From NCBI GenBank assembly GCA_038127535.1, contig JAYPHU010000006.1:1-64000 (forward strand): a stretch of DNA of 64,000 nucleotides, read 5' to 3'. Under the pieces are notes generated by a model. That model did no database searches, was not told the origin of the DNA, and saw only the letters and a list, made by a program, of their open reading frames with translations. Origin of the DNA: JAYPHU01 sp038127535. GTDB lineage: Bacteria > Pseudomonadota > Alphaproteobacteria > Rhodospirillales > UBA2165. Both the position numbers and the translations under genes were made by a program. Of the stretch, positions 34,122-43,348 are shown in pieces (within the stretch, counting starts at the first letter, position 1; the number at the start of each line of letters is the position of its first letter).

Positions 34122-34563
34122 ATGAAAAAACTTTACGCGCGGCTGGCTTGTCTGCGGCAGGCGTGATTTTCGGCTGTCTCATGGCCGTCGGCTCCTTCGC
34201 GCCGAGCCCGGCCAATGCCGCGACTTGCAAGGAATTTCCCAAGGTTGAGTATTGGGTGAACGACCCCAAAGCTGTCGAGAAAACGGTTAACGCGCGCTTT
34301 GGCGGCGATTGGGACAAATACATTAATCGCTGGCGGCAGTATCAAAAAAGCCATGGAGCAGAATGTGCGAAGCGGCAAGTCCGCCCTCATCAAGTCGCGC
34401 AATCCCACGTTGGTGGGCGAAACCCTCAAGGCTCACGTGGAAGATATCAAGGCGCGGATCGAAGTTCTGGATTGTCTGAAAGCCAATACCGCCGGGGGCG
34501 AGGATATCCTGCCCGTGGCCGCCACGGATGCCGGCTCTTATCCCGATTTACCGAAGGTCGACT
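34122..34563 (+). pseudogene. secreted protein gene, two A-run indels and missing 3' end
   Basis: ATG at 34122 gives MKKLYARL and a quick TGA. If the A6 run after the ATG were A7 the frame becomes MKKTLRAAGLSAAGVIFGCL, then a signal peptide cleaved near SPANA and ATCKEFPKVEYWVNDPKAVE. A second A-run ('caaaaaagcc' near 34347) shifts back: with one A fewer, the frame continues KAMEQNVRSGKSALIKSRN and LKAHVEDIKARIEVLDCLKA. Coding sense is lost around 34563, where the text becomes the reverse of the next gene. I do not recognise the family. Confidence 0.6.
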
Positions 34564-34848
34564 GGTGGGTGATCTCCCCGGACGGGCCATGCCGCTTGTC
34601 CAGGGTAAAAGGCGCGACACTGATCTCGCCATTCTCGATATCCGGAAGTTGTGCGAGTTCTGCCTGCAGGTCACCTGCTGATAAACCGTCCGGCACGTCG
34701 ACGACATAGGTGAGTTCCGCACCGCCGCCGAGGACGGCAAACGTCGTGTCCCCATATTGGCGCCCAGGTCAAAAAGACAGCCAGTAATGCCGGCCACCAG
34801 GCCTTTTTTATCGGGGCAAAAAACGGAGACGAGGAGTGAATGTGTCAT
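34538..34848 (-). pseudogene. GcvR-like ACT-domain protein, frameshifted and truncated after the first ACT domain
   Basis: ATG at 34848 opens MTHSLLVSVFCPDKKGLVAG and ITGCLFDLGANMG, a typical first ACT domain of the glycine-cleavage-repressor/formyltetrahydrofolate-deformylase-like group. One lost G in the run at 34750-34753 shifts the frame; afterwards it reads DTTFAVLGGGAELTYVVDVP, LSAGDLQAELAQLPDIENGE and ends HGPSGEITH. In two-ACT proteins the second domain would begin exactly there ('eITh.itv.G.D.pGlv'), but the sequence instead runs into the neighbouring gene remnant and stops at TAA 34538. So the second ACT domain is missing. Confidence 0.65.
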
Positions 34849-34915
34849 ATCAAAACCTAGTGCAATTCGGCCCTGTGGCTGGCGAGTGTATAGCGGGGGA
34901 ATCGGGAAAATCCAA

Positions 34916-35311
34916 TCAAACTAGTTCGGCAGAAGCCCGGATGACCCGGGTCGTTGTTTCCCACAGGTCCAACGCGTCCAGATCCTCCAGCTTGAACCAG
35001 CCGACATCCATCGCGTCGTCGCCGGCAACCGGGTCGCCGGCGACATAGCGCGCCGCAAAGTCGATCAATGTGTAATGGGTCTTCACTACGTCTTCCTCAT
35101 CGAGGGTGATGCCATCAATCACGTCAATCAGGGCGGTGATCTCGATATCGACATTGGTTTCTTCCTTGATTTCCCGGATCCCGGCCTCGCGTACGGTTTC
35201 GCCAAGTTCCTGCAGGCCGCCGGGGATGCTCCATTGGCCCAGCCTCGGGGGGTTGCCCCGTTTGATCAGGAGAAACTCATCCCACCTCCAGACGACGACG
35301 CCGACGCCCAC
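34916..35311 (-). CDS. Nudix hydrolase
   Basis: 131 residues from GTG 35311. Complete Nudix box: GLQELGETVREAGIREIKEE (G-x5-E-x7-R-E-U-x-E-E), preceded by IPG and by FLLIKRGNPPRLGQWS. Hydrolyses nucleoside diphosphates linked to another moiety; likely an ADP-ribose or 8-oxo-nucleotide type cleaner. The natural N-terminus is probably longer: the same frame is open to 35365, where an ATT codon stands 8 nt after AAGGA and would add (I)SAQENTNDNRTYLDHPR, fitting family N-termini. No ATG is present there. Confidence 0.88.
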   Translation of the reverse strand: MGVGVVVWRWDEFLLIKRGNPPRLGQWSIPGGLQELGETVREAGIREIKEETNVDIEITALIDVIDGITLDEEDVVKTHYTLIDFAARYVAGDPVAGDDAMDVGWFKLEDLDALDLWETTTRVIRASAELV

Positions 35312-35480
35312 CCGAGGATGATCAAGATAGGTGCGGTTGTCGTTCGTGTTTTCCTGGGCTGAAATCGGGAAAGTCCTTGAAAATAAAATGGGTTATACGT
35401 TGAATTCTGGTGATCAAGGTTACAGAATCGGCTATGAATCTACGCCAGAATAAGCGAAAACGTAAAGGGCTCCGCCTCAA

Positions 35481-35849
35481 ATGACGTCGAGCGGTATTCT
35501 AGAACGAATAGTTTATCAAGCGGGTGAAAGCGTTTTTCAAGAGGGAGACGTTGGTAATCGTGCCTATGTCGTTCAGGAAGGTCTGATCGAAATCCTGAGA
35601 GAATCAGCCGATGGCGCGGAGGTCGTCCTGGGCTCGATCGAGAAAGGTGGAATTTTCGGCGAAATGGCCCTGATTGATGATCAGCCCCGGATGGCTACGG
35701 CGAAGGCCGCAGCGATGACGACCGTAATCGTCATCAACCGGGAGATGTTCCGCAAGAAACTGGCCAAAAGCGACCCCTTTGTGCGCGGCCTGTTGGGCAT
35801 CTTCGTGAAGAATATCCGAAATATGGTGAACGACCGGATCAACAATTGA
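35481..35849 (+). CDS. cyclic-nucleotide-binding domain protein
   Basis: 122 residues, a single cNMP-binding beta-roll without an attached DNA-binding or kinase domain. Seen: VFQEGDVGNRAYVVQEGLIE, GSIEKGGIFGEMALIDDQPR (phosphate-binding cassette GEMALI....R) and a C-terminal helix with FVRGLLGIFVKNIRNMV. Stand-alone domains of this type are common in alphaproteobacteria and may act as regulatory subunits. It is followed by the DUF502 gene, 93 bp away. Confidence 0.85.
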   Translation: MTSSGILERIVYQAGESVFQEGDVGNRAYVVQEGLIEILRESADGAEVVLGSIEKGGIFGEMALIDDQPRMATAKAAAMTTVIVINREMFRKKLAKSDPFVRGLLGIFVKNIRNMVNDRINN

Positions 35850-35942
35850 TTCCCGCCGATCCGCCTCTAAATAGTCGTATTAAGCCTCGACAATCCCTGG
35901 ACCCGCACCTAAACCCATGGGCGATCAAGCCCCGGAGGCAGA

Positions 35943-36743
35943 ATGAACGCCACCAAAGATAATCCAGACTCCAACCCCACCGGCATTTTACAGCCAGCGG
36001 CGAAGCGCACGTTATTCGGCCGGTTGCGCGCCTATTTCCTGGCCGGCATTCTGGTCACCGCCCCGTTGGTAATCACCGTGTATCTGGCGTGGCTGATCAT
36101 AGGTTTCATCGATCATTCCATCACACCCTTGGTCCCGGAGAAATACAATCCGGAGACCTATCTACCGTTCTCTCTGCCGGGGTTGGGCTTGGTCATTCTG
36201 ATAATCGGTTTGACCTTGATTGGTTGGCTAACCGCCGGTTTGATGGGCCGCTGGGTCGTCGGTTTCGGCGAGCGAATTCTGGCTCGCATGCCGGTGATCC
36301 GCAGCGTCTATTCCGCGATTAAGCAGATTTTTGAAACGGTTCTCGCGCAGCAATCGAACGCCTTCCGGGAGGCCGTGCTGGTGGAATATCCGCGGCGCGG
36401 CATTTGGGCCATCGGCTTCATCACCGGCACCACCAAGGAAGAGGTTCAGAACCTGACCGAGGACGAGACCGTCAACGTATTCCTGCCGACGACGCCCAAC
36501 CCGACCTCCGGGTTCCTGCTGTTCGTGCCGCGCAAGGACGTGGTCCACTTGTCCATGTCGGTGGAGGAGGCGGTGAAGATGGTGATCTCCGGCGGTATCG
36601 TCACACCGAAAGACCGCCGGCCAGAGGAAGAAAAGAGCACCTCTGTTGTATCCTCCGCGACCTATGAGGATTTGGACGTGCTCCGCGAGAAGGAAAATGC
36701 GCCGGTGCTGGTGCCCAGCCAAAAGCGGGCCAGCAACGACTAG
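35943..36743 (+). CDS. DUF502-family membrane protein
   Basis: 266 residues beginning after a CCGGAGGCAGA ribosome-binding site. Two TM helices near the N-terminus: FLAGILVTAPLVITVYLAWL and LPGLGLVILIIGLTLIGWLT. Hallmark segments ARMPVIRSVYSAIKQIFETV, FREAVLVEYPRRGIWAIGFI and FLPTTPNPTSGFLLFVPRKD mark DUF502. Function unknown in the family. Its TAG stop shares bases with the convergent recG stop. Confidence 0.92.
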   Translation: MNATKDNPDSNPTGILQPAAKRTLFGRLRAYFLAGILVTAPLVITVYLAWLIIGFIDHSITPLVPEKYNPETYLPFSLPGLGLVILIIGLTLIGWLTAGLMGRWVVGFGERILARMPVIRSVYSAIKQIFETVLAQQSNAFREAVLVEYPRRGIWAIGFITGTTKEEVQNLTEDETVNVFLPTTPNPTSGFLLFVPRKDVVHLSMSVEEAVKMVISGGIVTPKDRRPEEEKSTSVVSSATYEDLDVLREKENAPVLVPSQKRASND

Positions 36744-38821
36744 CCTGAGCGCAGAAATTTCACCGCCGCATCCCGTTCAAATAGATAGAGCAGTACGCGC
36801 AGCCGCTGGCCGCGCTCGCCCTCCAGCTCCGGATCCCGCTCCAGGATAAGTTTGGCGTCGTCTCGAGCGGTCGCCAGCAGTTCTCCATGCACCGCGAGAT
36901 CAGCCAGGCGAAATTCCGGCAGGCCGCTTTGGCGGGTGCCCATCAGTTCACCGGCGCCCCGCAGGCGCAAATCTTCCTCGGCGATCACAAAGCCGTCCTC
37001 GGTGTCGCGGATGATCTTCAGCCGTTCCTTGGCCGTGGCGCTGAGATTACCGCCATAAAGCAGCAGGCAATTGGACGCGTCCGAACCCCGGCCGATCCGG
37101 CCCCGCAGCTGGTGAAGCTGCGCGAGACCGAACCGTTCCGCATGTTCGATGACCATCACGGTGGCCCGAGGCACATCCACACCCACTTCAATCACCGTGG
37201 TGGCGACCAGCACATCCACGTCGCCGTGGGAAAAGGCCTCCATCACCGCATCTTTCTCCGGGCCTTTCAGCTTGCCGTGGACCATGCCTGCGCGGGGGCC
37301 GAAAACTTGGTTCAGGTGTGCGTAGCGATCTTCCGCAGCCGCCAGGTCTAGAACCTCCGATTCCTCGACCAACGGACAGACCCAATAGACTTTTGAGCCC
37401 TTATCGAGGGCGCGCTTCACCCCATTGACCACCTCGTCGAGCCGTTCAATCGGCACAGCCCTCGTATCGATGGGCAGGCGCCCGGCAGGTTTCTCGGTGA
37501 GCCGGGACACGTCCATATCGCCATAGGCGGTGAGAGTTAGGGTCCGGGGGATGGGCGTCGCCGTCATCACCAGGACATCCACCGCATTGCCTTTGTTGGT
37601 CAGGGCCAGGCGCTGGTGAACACCGAACCGGTGCTGCTCATCGATGACGGCCACGGCCAGGTTTTTAAAATCGACGCCTTCCTGGAACAGGGCATGGGTG
37701 CCGATGGCGATATCGGTTTCACCGGAGGCCAGCCGTTCTAGGATACCGGCGCGGGTTTTGCCTTTGTCCCGGCCGGTGAAAATCTCGGCGCGGATACCGG
37801 CGGCCTCGGCCAAGGGCGCGATGGTGGTATAATGCTGGCGGGCCAGAATTTCCGTGGGCGCGAGTAGCGCCGCCTGCGAGCCCGCTTCGATGGCGTGGGC
37901 CATCGCCATCAGGGCGACCACGGTTTTCCCTGCGCCGACATCGCCCTGCAGCAACCGGTGCATGCGGAGATCGGAACCCAGATCGCCGGTGATTTCCTCG
38001 ACCGCCTGCTTCTGCGAGTTGGTCAGGTCAAAGGGGAGGGCGGCCAGGATTTTCTGCTGCAGCTCCCGCGTGCCGGGGATGGGGCGGCCCTTGGCGCGTT
38101 TGAGATGCCGGCGGACCATGGCGAGAGCAAGCTGGTTTGCCAAGAGTTCGTCATAGGCCAGCCGTTGGTGGTCTCTGGTTTCCAAGGACAGGTCTAAATC
38201 CGACTGCGGATGATGCACGGCCTTGATCGCCTGGGCCCATGGGTTCCATGACTGCTTGTTCAGATAAGCCGGGTCCAGCCATTCCTCCGGCTCCGGCACA
38301 AATTCAAGCGCGCCCTTAATCGCCTTGGATAGGACTTTCAACGATAGGCCCTGGGTGAGGGGATAAATCGGTTGCACCGCCTGAAGCTTCTCCAGCTCTT
38401 CCACTTTGCCGACATGATCGGGATGGGCCATCTGCAGCTCGTTGCCGAACTTCTCCACCGTGCCGCTGACCACGCGGATTTCGCCTTCCGGCAGGGTGCG
38501 CCGCAGGTAATCCTCCCGCGCGTGAAAGAATACCAGGGTCATAAACCCGGTCGCGTCGGAACAGATGATCTTGTAAGGAAGGCGGCGGGTCTTCGCCGGC
38601 CGGTGCCGGCCGACCTCGACGATCATCGTGGCGATCCGGCCCGGTTCGGCGTCGCCGATCTTGGGCGCATAGCGGCGGTCGATGATGCCGCTCGGTAAAT
38701 GCCAGACCAGATCAATCAGGTGTGGCCCGGCCAATTTTTCAATCAGCTTGGCGATTTTGGGGCCCACGCCGGCGAGCGTGTTCGTTTCTTTGAACAAGGG
38801 GAATAGAATTTCGGGCCGCAT
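36740..38821 (-). CDS. recG: ATP-dependent DNA helicase RecG
   Basis: Start at ATG 38821 (MRPEILFPLFKETNTLAGVG), giving 693 residues, the usual RecG length; upstream in-frame codons overlap the divergent sdhE region. Branch-migrates stalled forks and recombination intermediates. Seen: the wedge/OB domain, Walker A GDVGAGKTVVALMAMA, APTEILARQHYT, DEQHRFGVHQR (motif II), TATPIPRTLTL (III), and VGVDVPRATVMVIEHAERFG with QLHQLRGRIGRG (V-VI). Adjacent to sdhE and mfd, an arrangement conserved in alphaproteobacteria. The stop shares CTAG with the DUF502 stop. Confidence 0.97.
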   Translation of the reverse strand: MRPEILFPLFKETNTLAGVGPKIAKLIEKLAGPHLIDLVWHLPSGIIDRRYAPKIGDAEPGRIATMIVEVGRHRPAKTRRLPYKIICSDATGFMTLVFFHAREDYLRRTLPEGEIRVVSGTVEKFGNELQMAHPDHVGKVEELEKLQAVQPIYPLTQGLSLKVLSKAIKGALEFVPEPEEWLDPAYLNKQSWNPWAQAIKAVHHPQSDLDLSLETRDHQRLAYDELLANQLALAMVRRHLKRAKGRPIPGTRELQQKILAALPFDLTNSQKQAVEEITGDLGSDLRMHRLLQGDVGAGKTVVALMAMAHAIEAGSQAALLAPTEILARQHYTTIAPLAEAAGIRAEIFTGRDKGKTRAGILERLASGETDIAIGTHALFQEGVDFKNLAVAVIDEQHRFGVHQRLALTNKGNAVDVLVMTATPIPRTLTLTAYGDMDVSRLTEKPAGRLPIDTRAVPIERLDEVVNGVKRALDKGSKVYWVCPLVEESEVLDLAAAEDRYAHLNQVFGPRAGMVHGKLKGPEKDAVMEAFSHGDVDVLVATTVIEVGVDVPRATVMVIEHAERFGLAQLHQLRGRIGRGSDASNCLLLYGGNLSATAKERLKIIRDTEDGFVIAEEDLRLRGAGELMGTRQSGLPEFRLADLAVHGELLATARDDAKLILERDPELEGERGQRLRVLLYLFERDAAVKFLRSG

Positions 38822-38925
38822 GGAAGAAAGGTAGCCGCTGCCGGGGAGGGGAGCAACGGGGCTGACAGGCGGGTCCACAAGCCTTATATCCTGTGCAGTT
38901 TTTTGCCGCATCTGACGACGGATCA

Positions 38926-39177
38926 ATGGACGCTGAGCGCAAGCGTATGCTCTACCGGGCGACTCACCGGGGAATGAAGGAAACCGACCGGCTGGTCGGC
39001 GGGTTTGCCGAGGCGTACCTCGCAGACATGCCGGCGGATCAGACGGCGGCGTTCGAGGCGCTGCTGGACGAAAGCGACAATGATCTTCTCAATTGGATCA
39101 TGGAACGGGAAGCCGTGCCCGCCCATATAGATACTGATCTGATCCGGCAAATCATCAACTTCAAGAATACGATTTGA
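38926..39177 (+). CDS. sdhE: FAD assembly factor SdhE (succinate dehydrogenase assembly factor 2)
   Basis: 83 residues from ATG 38926 (MDAERKRMLYRATHRGMKET); an upstream in-frame start at 38893 would add 11 residues. Assists covalent flavinylation of SdhA. The RGxxE motif is present as RGMKET, followed by DLLNWIMEREAVP, typical of the family. It is divergent from recG and overlaps the first codon of mfd (TTGA at 39174-39177). Confidence 0.93.
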   Translation: MDAERKRMLYRATHRGMKETDRLVGGFAEAYLADMPADQTAAFEALLDESDNDLLNWIMEREAVPAHIDTDLIRQIINFKNTI

Positions 39178-42100
39178 CCGTGGACCACATTCCCGACCAA
39201 GACCTGAAACTTGAGACGACCCTGCTGGCCGGCGTGCCGGAAGGCTTTGACGCGTTGGTGCTGGCGGAGATGGCGGCTGAGGCGCCGATGACCATGTTCG
39301 TGGCGCGGGATGACCGGCGGCTGACCTCGGTCCGGTCGTGTCTGGCGTATTTTGCGCCGGATATGTGGGTGATCGAGTTTCCGGCATGGGATTGCCTGCC
39401 CTATGACAGAACCTCGCCCAAGAACGATATCGTCGCCCAGCGCATTGCCGCCCTGACGGAATTGGCAAGCCTGGCTCGGGCAAGTGGCGATGGTGTGATC
39501 CTGCTGACCACCGTGGCGGCGGTCATGCAGCGGGTGCCGGGCCGGTCCCGGTTTGAAGATGTTTCTCTGACCGTGAACGCCGGCCAAGGCGCGGCGCGGG
39601 AGAATATCCTGAGTTACATGCAGGGCAACGGCTACACCCGAAGCGAAACGGTGATGGAGCCCGGCGAGTATGCGATCCGAGGCAGCATCATCGATCTGTT
39701 CCCGCCGGGCTTCGGCGAGCCCATGCGTTTGGACTTTTTCGGCGAAGATTTGGACACGATCCGCAGGTTCGAGCCGTTCAGTCAGATGTCGACGGGCAAG
39801 GTGGACAGGTTTTCGCTGAAACCGACGTCTGAGTATGCGCTGGACGAGGACAGCATCTCCCGGTTTCGGACGGGGTACCGGGCGTTATTTGGCGCGCCGG
39901 CGTCCGAAGATCATGTGTATGAAACCGTGTCCGCCGGGCGGGTCGCTCCCGGACTGGAACATTGGCTGCCGTTGTTCCATGAAGAGATGAGCACCCTGTT
40001 CGATTTCGTTCCCGATGCCCCGGTGGTCTTGGACTACCAGGCGGGGGAGGCGATCGCCGCGCGCGCAGATCTGGTGCGCGACAGTTTCGAGGCCCGCGCC
40101 GGGTTTCAAGCCAAGGGGCTGGCGGTCAACGAAGGCATCTACAATCCTATCCCCGTTGACCGATTGTACCTCACCCGCGATGAGATCAGCAGCCTAGTCG
40201 CCGCGCGGCAAGCGTTCGGATTCCAGCCTTTTGCCGCGCCCGACGCCGATGAGCGGATCATCGATAAGGGCGGGCGGCCCGGCCGGGATTTTTCGGACGC
40301 CCGCGCCCAGCAGGATCGCAATCTTTATGACTCCTTTCGCGAACTGGTGGAGGCGGAATGCGCCGCCGGTCAAAAGGTCATGCTGGCGACCGTCTCTGAC
40401 GGTTCCGGCGAGCGTCTGACCCGCATCCTCGGTGAGCACGGGCTTAAATTATTTCACGCCGATGCCTGGACGGCGCTGGCGGCGGGCGAGGCGGTCACAG
40501 CGGTTCTCGATCTGGAGCGTGGCTTCAAGGCGCCGGGGATTACCGTTATCACCGAACAGGATGTGCTGGGCGACCGGCTGCGCAGTTCCGGTCGCCGGCT
40601 CAGGCCCGATAACTTCCTGACCGAAGCATCGACCCTCAGCGCCGGTGATCTGGTGGTCCATATCGAACACGGGATCGGCCGGTTTGAGGAGCTGGCGACC
40701 CTGGATGTGGCCGGGGCGGCCCATGATTGCCTGCGGCTGGTCTATGACGGCGGCGACAAGCTTTTTGTGCCGGTCGAGAACATCGACGTCCTGTCCCGCT
40801 ATGGCGATGAAGAAAGCCAGGCGCGGCTCGACAAGCTGGGTGGCGCAGCTTGGCAGGCGCGCAAAGCCGGGCTCAAGCAGCGCTTGCGGGAAATGGCGGA
40901 TCAGTTGATTGCGGTGGCGGCCGCCCGGGAACTACAGCCCGGCGATAAGTTGCGCCCCGAAACGGGCGCATTTGAGGAGTTTTGCTCCGGCTTTCCCTTC
41001 ACCGAGACCGAGGATCAGGCCCGCGCCATCGATGACGTGGCGGCGGATTTGGCCAAGGGCCGGCCCATGGACCGGCTGATCTGCGGCGACGTGGGCTTCG
41101 GCAAGACGGAAATCGCACTCCGCGCCGCGTTCATCTGCGCGCTGGAGGGCAAGCAGGTCGCGGTCGTTGTGCCGACCACCCTGCTGGCGCGTCAGCACTT
41201 CCAGGTGTTTTCCACCCGGTTCAAAGGCTTTCCCGTGCGCATCGCCCAACTCTCCCGGTTGGTAATCGCCAAAGACGCCAAAGACGCCAAGGAAGGCCTC
41301 GCCAACGGCACGGTGGACATCATCATCGGCACCCACGCAGTGCTGGCCAAAGATGTGAAGTTCCAGCGGCTGGGGTTGATGATTATTGACGAGGAACAGC
41401 ATTTCGGCGTCGGGCACAAAGAGCAACTCAAACAAATGAAGACCGGGGTGCACGTACTGACTCTGACGGCCACGCCGATCCCGCGCACGCTTCAATTGGC
41501 CCTGACCGGTGTGCGCGAGTTGAGCCTGATCACCACGCCGCCGGTGGATCGCTTGGCGGTGCGAACGTTTGTCCTGCCGAAAGACTCGGTCGTGATCCGG
41601 GAGGCCATCAACCGGGAGCGCTTCCGAGGCGGGCAGGTATTTTACGTATGCCCCAGGTTGGCTGATCTATCGCGCCTGGAAGAGGAGTTGCGGGAGCTGA
41701 TCCCCGACCTTCGCATCGCCGTGGCCCACGGCCAGTTGGCGCCGAGCCAGTTGGAAGATGTGATGTCCGCCTTCTATGACGGGGCGTATGATCTGCTGCT
41801 CTCCACCAACATCGTTGAGTCGGGTCTCGATCTGCCGACGGTGAACACGATCATTATTCACCGCGCCGACATGTTCGGCCTGGCCCAGCTCTATCAGCTT
41901 CGCGGACGTATCGGCCGGTCCAAGGTAAGGGGCTATGCCTATTTGACCTTGCCGCCGAACCAACTTTTGACGCCCAGCGCCCAGCGCCGGCTCGAAGTCA
42001 TGCAGACGCTCGACAGTCTCGGCGCGGGCTTCATGCTGGCCAGTCACGATCTGGATATCCGGGGGGCGGGCAACCTGTTGGGCGAGGAGCAGTCCGGCCA

Positions 42101-42650
42101 TATCCGCGAAGTGGGGATCGAGCTCTATCAGCAGCTTTTGGAAGAGGCGGTGGCCGAAGCGAAATCGGCGGACGGCGTCTCGGCGATCGAGACGCACGAC
42201 TGGATGCCGCAAATCGATGTGGGCGTGCCGGTGCTGATTCCGTCGAACTATGTGCCCGATCTGGGCATCCGTCTAAGCCTCTACCGTCGGATCGCCGCCC
42301 TGGCCAACGAAGCGGAGATCGAGGCTTTTGCGGCGGAACTGATCGACCGGTTCGGTTCTCTTCCCGAAGAGGTGGAAAACCTGATCAACACGGTCGGTGT
42401 GAAACAGCTTTGCCGCACCGCCGGTGTGGAGAAAGTCGAAGCCGGGCCTAAGGGCGCTATGATCAGCTTCCGCAATGATGATTTCGCCAATCCGGCGGGG
42501 CTGGTGGAGTTCATCACGGCGCAGGCGGGCACCGCCAAGCTACGCCCGGATCACAAGCTGGTCTTCATGCGGTCCTGGGACACCGGGGAGAAACGTTTGG
42601 CCGGCGCGCGCTATCTCCTCTCCGAACTGGCCAAGTTGGCGGCGGCGTAA
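39174..42650 (+). CDS. mfd: transcription-repair coupling factor Mfd
   Basis: 1158 residues, full length. Removes RNA polymerase stalled at lesions and recruits UvrA. Seen: the N-terminal UvrB-like half (FVARDDRRLTSVRSCLAYFA), the RNAP-interacting domain (DLVVHIEHGIGRFEELATLD and LVYDGGDKLFVPVENIDVLS), the translocase with GDVGFGKTEIALRAAF and motif II IIDEEQHFGVGHKEQLKQ, then TATPIPRTLQLALTGVRELS and SNIVESGLDLP-like TNIVESGLDLPTVNTIII, and a C-terminal D7 domain. Start given at TTG 39174, overlapping the sdhE stop; GTG at 39180 is an alternative. Motif II has His where most Mfd proteins have Arg (DEEQRFG). Confidence 0.97.
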   Translation: MTVDHIPDQDLKLETTLLAGVPEGFDALVLAEMAAEAPMTMFVARDDRRLTSVRSCLAYFAPDMWVIEFPAWDCLPYDRTSPKNDIVAQRIAALTELASLARASGDGVILLTTVAAVMQRVPGRSRFEDVSLTVNAGQGAARENILSYMQGNGYTRSETVMEPGEYAIRGSIIDLFPPGFGEPMRLDFFGEDLDTIRRFEPFSQMSTGKVDRFSLKPTSEYALDEDSISRFRTGYRALFGAPASEDHVYETVSAGRVAPGLEHWLPLFHEEMSTLFDFVPDAPVVLDYQAGEAIAARADLVRDSFEARAGFQAKGLAVNEGIYNPIPVDRLYLTRDEISSLVAARQAFGFQPFAAPDADERIIDKGGRPGRDFSDARAQQDRNLYDSFRELVEAECAAGQKVMLATVSDGSGERLTRILGEHGLKLFHADAWTALAAGEAVTAVLDLERGFKAPGITVITEQDVLGDRLRSSGRRLRPDNFLTEASTLSAGDLVVHIEHGIGRFEELATLDVAGAAHDCLRLVYDGGDKLFVPVENIDVLSRYGDEESQARLDKLGGAAWQARKAGLKQRLREMADQLIAVAAARELQPGDKLRPETGAFEEFCSGFPFTETEDQARAIDDVAADLAKGRPMDRLICGDVGFGKTEIALRAAFICALEGKQVAVVVPTTLLARQHFQVFSTRFKGFPVRIAQLSRLVIAKDAKDAKEGLANGTVDIIIGTHAVLAKDVKFQRLGLMIIDEEQHFGVGHKEQLKQMKTGVHVLTLTATPIPRTLQLALTGVRELSLITTPPVDRLAVRTFVLPKDSVVIREAINRERFRGGQVFYVCPRLADLSRLEEELRELIPDLRIAVAHGQLAPSQLEDVMSAFYDGAYDLLLSTNIVESGLDLPTVNTIIIHRADMFGLAQLYQLRGRIGRSKVRGYAYLTLPPNQLLTPSAQRRLEVMQTLDSLGAGFMLASHDLDIRGAGNLLGEEQSGHIREVGIELYQQLLEEAVAEAKSADGVSAIETHDWMPQIDVGVPVLIPSNYVPDLGIRLSLYRRIAALANEAEIEAFAAELIDRFGSLPEEVENLINTVGVKQLCRTAGVEKVEAGPKGAMISFRNDDFANPAGLVEFITAQAGTAKLRPDHKLVFMRSWDTGEKRLAGARYLLSELAKLAAA

Positions 42651-42702
42651 TCTTGCGTGCGCCGCGGGCCCTGCCTAAGTCAAACGGTTGGTAAACTGAA
42701 TT

Positions 42703-43209
42703 ATGCAAAATGCGAGTATGCCTAAATTCAGAAAACTGTTCGCCGCGCTGACAGCCGTTTTGATCCTGTCTTCCTCCACGACGGCTTTCGCGCAGGGTTC
42801 GGGCCTAGGGTCTTTCTTCTCGCTTCTCTGCGTCGGGGAACAATCGACCGGGTTCAAGTGGGAGCGTGGCCGATGGCTTCCGGCCAGGTTCACAACCGGG
42901 TGGTATATTGTCACCAAAGTAGACTTGGAGGCCGCCTCCGAAATCGAAAAGGAAAACTGCCGGCCAAATTACGAGGAAAAGAAATCCAATAACGGCCCGT
43001 CGATGCTGAACGCCTGCTACAACATCAGGGGCGATGGGGGCGACCACCACGGCGAATTTTCCCGATCCTGTACGGAGCATTGGGTGGGGAAAAGGCTGGA
43101 CCACATTGAGTGCGACCGGCCGACGAAACTGTTCTTCCAGCCTAACGGCAATTTTATTTTCAGCTATCTCCACCCGAGCCTCAGCGACCGGCCGCCGGGC
43201 GACTACTAG
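42703..43209 (+). CDS. hypothetical secreted protein with conserved-looking Cys
   Basis: 168 residues from ATG 42703 (or 163 from ATG 42718, MPKFRKLFAALTAVLILSSS). Signal peptide with cleavage after TTAFA. The mature part has five Cys (LLCVGEQST, KENCRPNYEE, LNACYNIRG, SRSCTEHWVG, DHIECDRPTK), compatible with disulfides in the periplasm. It follows mfd by 52 bp. No family recognised. Confidence 0.6.
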   Translation: MQNASMPKFRKLFAALTAVLILSSSTTAFAQGSGLGSFFSLLCVGEQSTGFKWERGRWLPARFTTGWYIVTKVDLEAASEIEKENCRPNYEEKKSNNGPSMLNACYNIRGDGGDHHGEFSRSCTEHWVGKRLDHIECDRPTKLFFQPNGNFIFSYLHPSLSDRPPGDY

Positions 43210-43343
43210 GACTCGCTTTTTGTGTCCGTGGGCCGGTGCGCCGTGCTGAGGTAGTCCCCGGAAATTTCCTTGTGGCTCCCTCGGACAATGGGATAATGGC
43301 CGCAGAGCAAGAACACCGGCTTCATTTCCTCGGGGAATTCCAT
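43206..43343 (-). CDS. possible 45-residue small protein
   Basis: Minus-strand ATG at 43343 opens 45 codons (MEFPEEMKPVFLLCGHYPIV, then RGSHKEISGDYLSTAHR) ending at TAG 43206, next to the stop of the secreted protein gene. The peptide has ordinary composition and fills the gap between two genes, but no ribosome-binding site is visible and the region is short. Listed as a weak candidate only. Confidence 0.22.
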   Translation of the reverse strand: MEFPEEMKPVFLLCGHYPIVRGSHKEISGDYLSTAHRPTDTKSES

Positions 43344-43348
43344 AGAAA

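Noticed and set aside
36646..36849. 67-codon plus-strand ORF across the DUF502/recG junction
   Set aside because: It overlaps both real genes out of frame and has low-complexity Ala/Pro/Arg content.
43206..43343. Strong call of the 45-residue minus-strand ORF as a gene
   Set aside because: No ribosome-binding site and it is squeezed between two gene ends; kept only as a weak candidate.
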